DNA of 29,183 nucleotides from REEB426 sp964551975 (GTDB taxonomy: Bacteria; Actinomycetota; Actinomycetes; S36-B12): contig CAZKFI010000028.1 in assembly GCA_964551975.1 (NCBI GenBank), forward strand, positions 1-29,183, read 5' to 3'. The position numbers were made by a program, and so were the translations under genes. The number at the start of each line of letters is the position of its first letter. The first letter of the stretch is position 1. The notes below the pieces were generated by a model that was not told the origin of the DNA, searched no databases, and was given only the letters and a program-made list of their open reading frames with translations. This document shows positions 16,806 through 23,631 of this stretch, piece after piece.

Positions 16806-17132
16806 GTGACGTACGTCATCACGTTCCCTTGCATCGATCTCAAAGACAAGGCCTGCATCGAAGAGTGCCCGGTCGATTGCATCTACGAAGGTGACCGCAT
16901 GCTCTACATCCAGCCGGATGAGTGCGTGGACTGCGGAGCCTGCGAGCCTGTCTGCCCGGTCGAGGCCATCTTCTACGAAGACGATGTGCCGGAGCAGTGG
17001 AAGGACTACACCGCTGCCAACGCCGAGTTCTTCGCCGACTTGGGCTCTCCGGGCGGTGCCGCCAAACTCGGCGCGCAGGATTTCGACGCAGCGCTCCTGG
17101 CCGGCGTACCGCCGCAGCAGCACGACCACTGA
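16806..17132 (+). CDS. fdxA: 7Fe ferredoxin (3Fe-4S / 4Fe-4S), FdxA type
   Basis: This small soluble electron carrier is 108 residues long. Cluster cysteines are plain: C9, C17 and C50 for the 3Fe-4S site, and C21, C40, C43 and C46 for the 4Fe-4S site, with the sequence IDLKDKACIEECPVDCIYEG followed by DECVDCGACEPVCPVEAIFYEDDVP. This is the actinobacterial/Azotobacter-type seven-iron ferredoxin, often induced in stress or serving cytochrome P450s and oxidoreductases. GGAGG at 16797-16801 fixes the GTG start at 16806. It precedes dapC, an arrangement that is common in actinobacteria, and is divergent from cysS. Confidence 0.96.
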   Translation: MTYVITFPCIDLKDKACIEECPVDCIYEGDRMLYIQPDECVDCGACEPVCPVEAIFYEDDVPEQWKDYTAANAEFFADLGSPGGAAKLGAQDFDAALLAGVPPQQHDH

Positions 17133-17149
17133 TCCCTTCCGTGCTTGCC

Positions 17150-17155
17150 TAGGCT
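17150..17155 (+). promoter_or_regulatory. Possible -10 box of dapC promoter
   Basis: TAGGCT fits TANNNT in the 51-bp gap between fdxA and dapC. Initiation 7 nt later would give a leader of about 22 bases that contains the AGGAG of dapC. Read-through from fdxA is equally possible. Confidence 0.3.
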
Positions 17156-17183
17156 CAATAGGTCTCACGAGGTCAGGAGATCG

Positions 17184-18278
17184 GTGGCCAGGGCACTGCC
17201 GGACTTTCCCTGGGATGTGCTGACTCCCTACGCGCAGCGCGCTGGCGCACACCCCGGGGGGGCGGTTGATCTCTCGGTGGGAACACCGGTCGATCCCACG
17301 CCCGAAGTGGTGCGCAGAGCGCTCGAGGCCTCCAGTGATGCACCCGGCTATCCGCTCACGGCCGGCACTCCAGCGCTGCGCCAGGCCTGCGCGCAGTGGG
17401 TGCAGCGCCGCCTGGGGGCTGAAATCCCTGCGGACGCGGTGCTGCCAACGATTGGTTCGAAGGAGTTCGTCGCTGGTTTGCCGTCATTGTTGGGGTTGGG
17501 TTCGCAGTCCTGCATCGTGATTCCCAGGGTGGCGTACCCGACCTACGCTGTCGGTGCGGCGATGGTGGGAGCGCGGGTGGTTGCCACCGACCATCCTGAG
17601 GAAGTTGCGGACGCCGAGCTGATCTGGTTGAACTCCCCCGGCAACCCCACCGGTGCGGTCCTGGCACCGGATCATCAGGCACGGATCGTCGATCAGGCGC
17701 GATCGCGTGGGTGTCTGGTGATCAGTGACGAGTGCTACATCGAACTGGGGTGGGAGTCCGATCCGTGCAGTGTGCTGCACCCGTTGGTCACCGGGGGTGA
17801 TCTGAGCGGCGTGCTCGCGCTGTTCTCGTTGTCCAAGCGATCGAATATGGCTGGCTATCGCTTCGGCTTCCTCGCTGGCGACCCGCAGATCATTGCCGAC
17901 CTGCTTGCTGTGCGAAAGCACCTAGGCATGATGGTGCCGGCACCGGTCCAGCAGGCTGCGATTGCGGCCCTGAGCGACGATCAGCACGTCATCGAACAAC
18001 GCGCTCGCTATGCCAGCCGGCGAGCCCTGATCCGTGCAGCGCTCCTGCACTCTGGGTTTGCAGTCGATCACAGTGAAGCTGGGCTCTACCTCTGGGCGAC
18101 TCGCGGTGAATCCTGCTGGCAGACGGTCGACTGGTTCGCTGACCGAGGCATCGTGGTCACCCCGGGCAGTTTTTATGGCGAAGGTGGTGAACATCACGTG
18201 CGCGTGGCCCTCACCTGCACGGACGAGCATGCGGTGGAGTTCGCCGCCCGTCTGCGACGGGTGCGAGATGCGGAATAG
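17184..18278 (+). CDS. dapC: N-succinyldiaminopimelate aminotransferase (DapC)
   Basis: This PLP-dependent fold-type I aminotransferase converts N-succinyl-2-amino-6-ketopimelate to N-succinyl-L,L-DAP in lysine and peptidoglycan precursor synthesis. The 364-residue protein has the motifs DLSVGTPVDPTP near the N-terminus, YPLTAGTPALR, the Asn and Pro of LNSPGNPTGAV, the Asp-Glu of ISDECYIELGW, and the PLP-binding lysine K218 in SLSKRSNMAGYRFGF. The SLSKRSN signature and the fdxA neighbour are diagnostic of actinobacterial DapC. The start is the GTG at 17184 because AGGAG lies at 17175-17179; an in-frame start at 17145 would add 13 unconserved residues. The TAG stop is itself part of the candidate gltA promoter. 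Confidence 0.93.
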   Translation: MARALPDFPWDVLTPYAQRAGAHPGGAVDLSVGTPVDPTPEVVRRALEASSDAPGYPLTAGTPALRQACAQWVQRRLGAEIPADAVLPTIGSKEFVAGLPSLLGLGSQSCIVIPRVAYPTYAVGAAMVGARVVATDHPEEVADAELIWLNSPGNPTGAVLAPDHQARIVDQARSRGCLVISDECYIELGWESDPCSVLHPLVTGGDLSGVLALFSLSKRSNMAGYRFGFLAGDPQIIADLLAVRKHLGMMVPAPVQQAAIAALSDDQHVIEQRARYASRRALIRAALLHSGFAVDHSEAGLYLWATRGESCWQTVDWFADRGIVVTPGSFYGEGGEHHVRVALTCTDEHAVEFAARLRRVRDAE

Positions 18279-18281
18279 GCT
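18276..18281 (+). promoter_or_regulatory. Candidate -10 box of leaderless gltA promoter, overlapping dapC stop
   Basis: TAGGCT fits TANNNT and is followed by exactly six bases (cggcaa) and then the GTG of gltA at 18288. The first three bases are the dapC stop codon. No Shine-Dalgarno lies before the GTG, in keeping with a leaderless mRNA. Confidence 0.45.
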
Positions 18282-18287
18282 CGGCAA

Positions 18288-19589
18288 GTGACCGAGCCGT
18301 CTGCCGTAAGCGCCTACAACCTCCAAGGCCCCACCGGGTCATTGCCCTTGGCCGAAGCTGAGGCAACGGTCGGGGAAAACGGCCTGGACATCGGGCAGCT
18401 GCTGGCGCAGACCGGTCACGTGACCTTGGATCACGGGTTCGTCAACACTGCTGCATGCCGATCGGCGATCACCTACATCGATGGTGACGCAGGGATCCTG
18501 CGCTATCGCGGGTACCCGATCGAGCAACTCGCGGCACAGTCCACGTTCCTAGAAACCTGCTACCTATTGATCTACGGCAATCTGCCAAGCGCCGCCGAAC
18601 TCCAGGAGTTCGAGCATTCGATCATCCTGCACACCATGTTGCATGAGGACCTTCGACGATTCTTCGATGGTTTCCCGCGGGATGCGCACCCGATGCCCGT
18701 GCTCTCCTCAGCCGTGTCCGCCCTCTCGACCTTCTACCAAGATTCCCTGGACCCATTCGATGCACACCAGGTGCACATCTCGACGATTCGCCTGCTGGCA
18801 AAGGTTCCCACGATCGCCGCCTACGCGTACAAGAAGTCGGTTGGTCAGCCATTCCTCTACCCGGACAACTCGTTGAGCTTCGTCGAGAACTTCCTGCGGA
18901 TGACCTTTGGTGTCCCGGCTGAGCCCTACGTCGTCGACCCGGTGATCGTTCGTGCCCTGGACCAGTTGTTCATCCTGCACGCCGATCATGAACAGAACTG
19001 CTCGACTTCAACGGTCCGACTTGTCGGCTCTTCGCATGCCAACCTCTTCGCATCCGTTTCAGCTGGCATCAATGCCCTCTTCGGACCGCTCCACGGCGGC
19101 GCCAATCAGGCTGTCCTGGAAATGCTGCAGCGCATCCATGCATCCGGTGGCGGGGTCAACACCTTCATACGCCAGGTGAAGGATCGCGAAGCGGGCGTTC
19201 GGCTGATGGGCTTCGGTCATCGGGTGTACAAGAACTACGACCCGCGGGCGGCGATCGTCAAGGAGACCGCCTACGAGGTTTTCGAGCGACTCAACGTCTC
19301 CGATCCACTGCTGGACATCGCCCTTCGCCTGGAGCAGACCGCGCTTGCTGACGACTTCTTCATTTCGCGGAAGCTGTACCCGAACGTCGATTTCTACACC
19401 GGCCTGATCTACAAGGCGCTGGGCTTCCCGACGCGGATGTTCACGGTCATGTTTGCCCTTGGTCGCCTCCCCGGATGGATTGCCCAGTGGCGCGAAATGA
19501 TTGCCGACCCGGACACCAAAATCGGCAGGCCCCGGCAGGTGTACGTCGGGGATGTACTTCGCGACTACGCCCCGATGACGCAACGCTGA
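18288..19589 (+). CDS. gltA: Citrate synthase (type II, GltA)
   Basis: The enzyme condenses acetyl-CoA and oxaloacetate to citrate, the entry step of the TCA cycle. The 433-residue length fits the large hexameric type II class. Catalytic residues are H269 (PLHGGANQ), H311 (FGHRVYKNYDPR) and D368 (NVDFYTG); the HADHEQNCSTSTVR block (about 231-244) and the C-terminal RPRQVYVG are also present. The N-terminal beta domain (LDHGFVNTAACRSAITYIDGDAGILRYRGYPI) is typical of this class. The GTG start lies 9 bases after the dapC stop without a ribosome site. The stop is only 3 bases from the convergent dapD stop. Confidence 0.97.
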   Translation: MTEPSAVSAYNLQGPTGSLPLAEAEATVGENGLDIGQLLAQTGHVTLDHGFVNTAACRSAITYIDGDAGILRYRGYPIEQLAAQSTFLETCYLLIYGNLPSAAELQEFEHSIILHTMLHEDLRRFFDGFPRDAHPMPVLSSAVSALSTFYQDSLDPFDAHQVHISTIRLLAKVPTIAAYAYKKSVGQPFLYPDNSLSFVENFLRMTFGVPAEPYVVDPVIVRALDQLFILHADHEQNCSTSTVRLVGSSHANLFASVSAGINALFGPLHGGANQAVLEMLQRIHASGGGVNTFIRQVKDREAGVRLMGFGHRVYKNYDPRAAIVKETAYEVFERLNVSDPLLDIALRLEQTALADDFFISRKLYPNVDFYTGLIYKALGFPTRMFTVMFALGRLPGWIAQWREMIADPDTKIGRPRQVYVGDVLRDYAPMTQR

Positions 19590-19592
19590 GGA

Positions 19593-20576
19593 CTACGGCT
19601 GTACCGAAGTTCCATCAGTGCCCTGAACTCCATGAAGCAGGGCGTTGAGCCCGCCCCAACTGCCCGTTCGGGCGACCGCTTCGATTGCACCGGACAGTGA
19701 GTTGCGCCGGTAGAGCAAACCTGCGGCACCGGAGAGTTCCCGGGCCCGCACTATCGATCCATCCGGCAGCGTGACCTTCGATCCGCCGGTGACGTACAGC
19801 CCCGCTTCGACAACGCACTCGTCACCGAGGCTGATTCCGATACCGGCATTGGCGCCGATCAGGCATCCGCGACCGACGGTGATGACTTCGGTGCCGCCGC
19901 CGGAAAGAGTGCCCATGATCGAGGCGCCACCGCCGATGTCGCTACCTTCGCCGACCACGACACCTGCCGAGATGCGGCCCTCCACCATGGAGGCACCGAG
20001 GGTTCCCGCATTGAAATTGACGAACCCTTCATGCATGACCACGGTCCCACTGGCTAGATGGGCACCCAGACGAACCCGATCTGCGTCGGCGATACGCACT
20101 CCATCGGGAACGACGTAGTCGACCATGCGTGGGAAACGGTCCACTCCGTGCACGCTCAACTGCTGTCCACGACTGCGCAGGCCCAGCCGCAGAGCGGGAA
20201 GTCGATCGGGAAGTACGGGTCCATGGGAGGTCCAAGCAACGATTGACAGCAGCGCAAAGATGCCATCGAGGTTGATGCTGCGAGGGCGCACGAGTCGGTG
20301 TGAGAGCAGATGCAGGCGCAGGAAGGCATCCTCGGCGCTTACCGGTGGTGCCTGCAGGTCTTCGATTGTCGTCTGCGTCGCTCGGATTTCGACCCCGCGC
20401 AGATGGTCGGCATGAATGCCGGAGCTGATGTCGGCGACATCCGCCGGAATCAGGTCGAGGGTTGGGTTCGGGAACCAGGCGTCCAGGACTACGTCATCAG
20501 CCATGGTGACCAAGCCGATGGCACTGGCTGAGCGGGGTACTTGATCTGCGGCGGATGAGTCGGACGTCGTCTGCAT
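19593..20576 (-). CDS. dapD: Tetrahydrodipicolinate N-succinyltransferase (DapD, actinobacterial type)
   Basis: DapD transfers succinyl from succinyl-CoA to tetrahydrodipicolinate, the first committed step of the succinylase branch. The 327-residue protein has an N-terminal alpha/beta domain, then the left-handed beta-helix made of hexapeptide repeats (VRLGAHLASGTVVMHEGFVNFNAGTLGASMVEGRISAGVVVGEGSDIGGGASIMGTLSGGG). This differs from the short E. coli DapD and matches the mycobacterial form, with MVEGRISAGVVVG and GANAGIGISLGD. The ATG at 20576 is chosen because it has a TACGGT box exactly six bases upstream and the frame above it lacks conservation. It is divergent from dapE, with the start codons 17 bp apart, and convergent with gltA. 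Confidence 0.94.
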   Translation of the reverse strand: MQTTSDSSAADQVPRSASAIGLVTMADDVVLDAWFPNPTLDLIPADVADISSGIHADHLRGVEIRATQTTIEDLQAPPVSAEDAFLRLHLLSHRLVRPRSINLDGIFALLSIVAWTSHGPVLPDRLPALRLGLRSRGQQLSVHGVDRFPRMVDYVVPDGVRIADADRVRLGAHLASGTVVMHEGFVNFNAGTLGASMVEGRISAGVVVGEGSDIGGGASIMGTLSGGGTEVITVGRGCLIGANAGIGISLGDECVVEAGLYVTGGSKVTLPDGSIVRARELSGAAGLLYRRNSLSGAIEAVARTGSWGGLNALLHGVQGTDGTSVQP

Positions 20577-20581
20577 CGCAC

Positions 20582-20588
20582 TACCGTA
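20582..20588. promoter_or_regulatory. Shared symmetric -10 box (TACCGTA) for divergent leaderless dapD and dapE
   Basis: On the plus strand TACCGT (20582-20587) plus six bases leads to the dapE GTG at 20594. On the minus strand TACGGT (20588-20583) plus six bases leads to the dapD ATG at 20576. Both fit TANNNT-N6-start, and neither gene has a Shine-Dalgarno. The predicted start sites are 18 bp apart. Confidence 0.6.
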
Positions 20589-20593
20589 GCCAC

Positions 20594-21676
20594 GTGTCAC
20601 GGGTGAACCTGGCGGACGATGTCGTCGCGTTGACGGCAGCACTGGTGGATATTCCGAGCACCTCCCATCAGGAGGGTCCGCTGGCTGATGCGGTTGAGGG
20701 AGAGCTGCGCGCTCTGCCGCACCTGCAGGTGGAGCGGCTCGACAACCTGGTGGTCGCGCGCACGAACTTCGGGCGACCTGAACGGATTGCTCTGGCGGGG
20801 CATCTCGACACGGTGCCGGCTGCCGGCAACCTGCCGCACCGCGTCGTTGATCAGTGGCTGTGGGGCTTGGGGTCAGTTGACATGAAGGGCGGGCTTGCCG
20901 TCATCCTGCGGATGGCTGCGATGGCTTCAACTGCCGGCGACCAATTGCGCTGCGACATCAGCTGCGTGCTGTACGACTGCGAAGAAGTAGCTGCTGAGTA
21001 CAACGGCCTGGCGCGGTTGGCGGCGGAGCGTCCAGACCTGCTCGCCTGCGATGCGGCGATCCTGCTGGAACCCACGGATGGGTTGGTGGAGGCCGGCTGC
21101 CAGGGCACCCTGCGTGCTGTAGTCACCGTTCCTGGTGTGCGCGCACACAGCGCCAGATCCTGGCTCGGGGTTAATGCCATTCACCAGGCTCACGAAGTTC
21201 TAGGGCGCCTGGTCGCATACCCGGCGCGGGAACCGGTCGTGGATGGGCTGCAGTATCGCGAGGGTCTGAGTGCGGTCGCTGTCACCGGTGGCATCGCCGG
21301 CAACGTCATTCCGGATCGTTGTGCGGTCACAGTGAACTATCGGTTCGCCCCGGATCGTTCGGCCGAGGAGGCCGTCGCGCATGTGCACGAGGTATTCACG
21401 GGTTACGAGGTCACGGTGGAGGACCTGGCACTGGGCGCCCGCCCGGGCACCGATCAACCCATCGTCCAGGCATTCATCGCTGCCACCGGGCAGCCCGCAC
21501 GCGCCAAACTCGGTTGGACTGACGTTGCGAGATTCGCCGCCCTGGGGATCCCGGCCCTGAACTTCGGGCCGGGCAACCCCGGGCTGGCCCACGCCGCCGA
21601 TGAGCGCGTGGACACCGCGCAGCTGCGCCACTGCGAGGCAGTCCTGCGGCGGTGGCTGTTCAGTAGCGCCGCTTGA
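20594..21676 (+). CDS. dapE: Succinyl-diaminopimelate desuccinylase (DapE)
   Basis: This M20-family metallopeptidase hydrolyses N-succinyl-L,L-DAP to succinate and L,L-DAP. The 360-residue protein shows the di-zinc centre: H70 and D72 in LAGHLDTVP, D96 in GLGSVDMKGG, the catalytic Glu pair 130/131 in YDCEEVAAEYNG, and a further EPT segment. The lid/dimerisation domain contains GVRAHSARSWLGVNAIH. The C-terminal GPGNPGLAHAADERV carries the last metal His. The GTG at 20594 is favoured over an ATG at 20555 because the latter lies inside the dapD coding region and the GTG has a TANNNT box at exact leaderless spacing. Together with dapC and dapD it supplies three of the four succinylase steps. Confidence 0.93.
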   Translation: MSRVNLADDVVALTAALVDIPSTSHQEGPLADAVEGELRALPHLQVERLDNLVVARTNFGRPERIALAGHLDTVPAAGNLPHRVVDQWLWGLGSVDMKGGLAVILRMAAMASTAGDQLRCDISCVLYDCEEVAAEYNGLARLAAERPDLLACDAAILLEPTDGLVEAGCQGTLRAVVTVPGVRAHSARSWLGVNAIHQAHEVLGRLVAYPAREPVVDGLQYREGLSAVAVTGGIAGNVIPDRCAVTVNYRFAPDRSAEEAVAHVHEVFTGYEVTVEDLALGARPGTDQPIVQAFIAATGQPARAKLGWTDVARFAALGIPALNFGPGNPGLAHAADERVDTAQLRHCEAVLRRWLFSSAA

Positions 21677-21702
21677 ACCGCAGGTGCGCGGCAGTTCTAC
21701 TG
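21661..21702. terminator. Interrupted hairpin at dapE/yceI convergence
   Basis: CAGTAG (21661-21666) pairs with CTACTG (21697-21702), and GCCGC with GCGGC inside, separated by a small internal loop and a 15-base apical loop. It spans both convergent stop codons. There is no T-run, so the terminator role is weakly supported. Confidence 0.25.
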
Positions 21703-22239
21703 CTTGATTGCCTCGACATCCAGCTGCAGCTTGACGTTGTCACTGACCAGCACGCCCCCGGTCTCTAGGGCGACGTTCCAGGTCAGGCCGAAGTCCTTCC
21801 GGCTGATCTCTGCCTCGCCTTCGAAGCCGATGCGGGTGCCGCCCCAGGGATCCCCGCCGACACCGAGCAGTTCGAAGGTCACTGGCACTGAGCGCGTCGA
21901 GCCCTTGATAGTGAGGTCGCCGGTCACGATGAACGTGCTGCCCTGCGCCTGAACGCTCGTGGAGGTGAACGTGATGGTGGGGAATCCCTCTACATCCAGG
22001 AAGTCCGCCGACTTCAGGTGGCCATCGCGATCGGCGTTCTCGGTGGTGATCGAGGCTGTCTCGATGGTCAATTCGGCGCGGGAGGCGGCGGGGTTCGACC
22101 CGTCCAGGTTCAACGTGCCACTGAATGCGGTGAAACGTCCCCGGACCTTGGCGACCATGGCATGGCGCGCGGAGAAGCCGATGGTCGTGTGCGTGGGATC
22201 GATCGTCCAGAGCCCGGTGGTCGTGCTGAGGTCACTCAT
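21697..22239 (-). CDS. YceI family lipid-binding/stress protein
   Basis: The 180-residue lipocalin-like YceI-domain protein opens with GLWTIDPTHTTIGFSARHAMVAKVRGRFTAFSGTL, the family hallmark (WTIDPAHS-IGFSVRHM-V-KVRG-F). Mid-domain it has SADFLDVEGFPTITFTSTSV and GDLTIKGSTRSVPVTFE, and near the end SRKDFGLTWN. Family members bind isoprenoid or other amphipathic molecules and respond to oxidative, acid or base stress. There is no signal peptide, which is usual for actinobacterial members, so it is probably cytoplasmic. The ATG at 22239 has GAAAGG about 6 bases upstream. A palindromic operator-like element and a good -10 lie just above. Confidence 0.93.
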   Translation of the reverse strand: MSDLSTTTGLWTIDPTHTTIGFSARHAMVAKVRGRFTAFSGTLNLDGSNPAASRAELTIETASITTENADRDGHLKSADFLDVEGFPTITFTSTSVQAQGSTFIVTGDLTIKGSTRSVPVTFELLGVGGDPWGGTRIGFEGEAEISRKDFGLTWNVALETGGVLVSDNVKLQLDVEAIKQ

Positions 22240-22260
22240 GCTGCACCTTTCGTTAAGGTA

Positions 22261-22302
22261 GTTGAAGATTCAACAGTATAGCGTTCGGCGTTGAAGTGCA
22301 AC
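22261..22302 (-). promoter_or_regulatory. yceI: yceI promoter with MarR/RosR-like operator
   Basis: On the minus strand TATACT (22280-22275) is a near-consensus -10. Immediately downstream is a perfect 14-bp inverted repeat, GTTGAA-tc-TTCAAC (22274-22261), and upstream an imperfect one, GTTG-N5-CAAC (22302-22290). The two sites flank the -10, as for a repressor. The half-sites (TGTTGA, TCAACTA) resemble the Corynebacterium RosR (MarR family) motif, as I recall it. Confidence 0.6.
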
Positions 22303-22348
22303 GACCCCGGTCGTGCACATGCGATCCCGGCCCAGCCCGTGATGTGAT

Positions 22349-22600
22349 GTGCGAGTGGCAGTCCTCTTCGTCCTCCTGGCCATCGCCGTCATCGGCTTGA
22401 TCGGTCTGGCAGCCGTTGGTCGTCTGGGTGAACTCCCGGAAGCCGAACCGGACCTGCGACCGGACCAGTGGGATGGGCAGCCAGCCTTCGATGTCGTTCT
22501 GCGGGGCTATCGCATGGACGAGGTGGATGCCGTGGTGTCCAGTCTGCAGCGGGAATTGGCCACCCTGCGGGCGGAGGTACGCCCCTCTGCGGACCTGTGA
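22349..22600 (+). CDS. DivIVA-domain small membrane protein (83 aa)
   Basis: The protein has an N-terminal TM helix (VAVLFVLLAIAVIGLIGLAAVG, about residues 3-24), a Pro/Asp-rich linker, and then FDVVLRGYRMDEVDAVVSSLQRELATLRAEV. That last segment is the N-terminal DivIVA signature (F-x-x-x-LRGYD-x-x-EVD-x-x-L) with the start of its coiled coil. The full DivIVA/Wag31 coiled-coil rod is absent; this is a known short actinobacterial type, possibly an accessory that associates with polar DivIVA. The GTG at 22349 or the GTG at 22355 could be the start; neither has a strong ribosome site. It is divergent from yceI. Confidence 0.8.
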   Translation: MRVAVLFVLLAIAVIGLIGLAAVGRLGELPEAEPDLRPDQWDGQPAFDVVLRGYRMDEVDAVVSSLQRELATLRAEVRPSADL

Positions 22601-22689
22601 ACCCGCCCCCGGGAGGCCGGCCAGACGCGGATAGGGGATAATCAGCCTGCTCGGCAGATGCCCGGGTGAACGCCGCGAGAGGGGTGGCC

Positions 22690-22860
22690 ATGGCCGCGAT
22701 GAAGCCGCGAACGGGTGACGGCCCGCTCGAGGTCACCAAGGAGGGCCGCGGCTACGTCATGCGGGTGCCACTGGAGGGCGGTGGCCGGTTGGTCGTCGAA
22801 CTCAATGGCGAGGAGGCCAAGGATCTTGGTGAAAAACTCCTGGCCCACTTCGGTGGCTAG
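22690..22860 (+). CDS. DUF3117 protein (56 aa)
   Basis: This tiny protein starts MAAMKPRTGDGPLEVTKEGRGYVMRVPLEGGGRLVVEL and ends NGEEAKDLGEKLLAHFGG. It is the near-invariant DUF3117 family of actinobacteria (about 55 residues), whose function is unknown. GAGGGG five bases before the ATG at 22690 sets the start; the open frame from 22666 adds 8 unconserved residues. GATAAT at 22637-22642 could be its -10. The stop overlaps the convergent methyltransferase stop in the tetranucleotide CTAG (22857-22860). Confidence 0.92.
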   Translation: MAAMKPRTGDGPLEVTKEGRGYVMRVPLEGGGRLVVELNGEEAKDLGEKLLAHFGG

Positions 22861-23552
22861 CTGAGGTCCTCACTGCGAGCACCGAGCCAGGTAGCTACCA
22901 GTAGCCCGTCGTCTACGGGAATCATCGCCCCAAGCCAGCGATCGTCGCCGTGCACGGTGCGTACGAGTTCCTCCATGGCCTCGGCCTCGTCCTGCAGGAC
23001 CCCGGTTCCGCGGCGCCCAGCCATCACACTGCTGTGGTTGCCGCGCAGATAGCCGAGCACCGAGGCGAACGCCACCAGCCCGCCGGGTCTCAAAAGTCGT
23101 GCCGCCTGATGCAGAATCGCGGGGTACTCCGCTCGATCCGCATCGGCGACCACCATGTCGTAGCTGGCATCAGCCAAGCGGGGGAGTACCTGCAGAGCGC
23201 GTCCGGCAATCAGCCGGGTGCGCACGTGGTCATAGCCCAAGGCGACGAAGGTCTCCCGTGCTACACGCTGATTCTCGGCCTCCACATCAATGGTGGTCAG
23301 GGTGCCGGATTCGCCCAATGCGGCCAGTAGGGCGGCCCCGGAGACACCCGTACCCGTGCCCACCTCCACCACCGCCTGGGCCCCCTGAGTGACCGCCAGC
23401 AGGCGTAGGAGGGCAGCCATGCCGCGGCCCATAGGGGTGCAGCCCAACTCCTCGGCGCGCTCACGGGCATCCCGAACGGCCTCGACCTCGTCGAGCCATT
23501 CCTCGGGATCGGCCCAGGCCGGGACATGGGCCGCATCGCGGCCTGAGTGCAT
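22857..23552 (-). CDS. O-methyltransferase (SAM-dependent, family 3)
   Basis: This class I methyltransferase of the Methyltransf_3 (catechol/caffeoyl-CoA OMT-like) family is 231 residues long. The SAM-binding motif I is VVEVGTGTGVSGAALL, the acidic end of beta-2 is TLTTIDVEAENQ, the metal/SAM motif is VVADADRAEYP, and RLLRPGGLVAFASVL forms the post-motif. The upstream TPMGRGMAALLRLLA is the typical helix before motif I, close to the mycobacterial Rv1220c-type proteins. The substrate is unknown. The ATG at 23552 has GGAGG 11 bases upstream; the frame extends to 23642, but that part is not conserved and overlaps htrA's start. It is divergent from the HtrA-like gene. Confidence 0.88.
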   Translation of the reverse strand: MHSGRDAAHVPAWADPEEWLDEVEAVRDARERAEELGCTPMGRGMAALLRLLAVTQGAQAVVEVGTGTGVSGAALLAALGESGTLTTIDVEAENQRVARETFVALGYDHVRTRLIAGRALQVLPRLADASYDMVVADADRAEYPAILHQAARLLRPGGLVAFASVLGYLRGNHSSVMAGRRGTGVLQDEAEAMEELVRTVHGDDRWLGAMIPVDDGLLVATWLGARSEDLS

Positions 23553-23590
23553 GGTGATGGGTACCTCCGGTGCGCCGAGCGTTGCAAAGC

Positions 23591-23600
23591 AGCCTAGCCT
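23591..23600. promoter_or_regulatory. Symmetric divergent -10 candidate between methyltransferase and htrA-like genes
   Basis: AGCCTAGCCT holds TAGCCT on the plus strand (23595-23600) and TAGGCT on the minus strand (23596-23591), sharing the central TA. The minus start would give the methyltransferase a leader of about 31 bases with its GGAGG. The plus start would fall at or next to a 7-codon ORF leading into the protease gene. Confidence 0.4.
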
Positions 23601-23607
23601 TGACCCT

Positions 23608-23631
23608 ATGACCGATGAGCGGATCCGATGA
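23608..23631 (+). CDS. Possible leaderless 7-codon upstream ORF (MTDERIR)
   Basis: ATG at 23608 opens seven codons and a TGA at 23629-23631 that overlaps the htrA-like start as ATGA. The TAGCCT box ends 7 bases before this ATG, close to leaderless spacing. Whether it is translated is unknown; if so it would couple translation into the protease gene, which lacks a good ribosome site. Confidence 0.25.
   Translation: MTDERIR

Noticed and set aside
16685..16882. Upstream extension of cysS to 16882
   Set aside because: It would overlap fdxA head to head and adds unconserved residues; a good GGGAGG site precedes the GTG at 16684.
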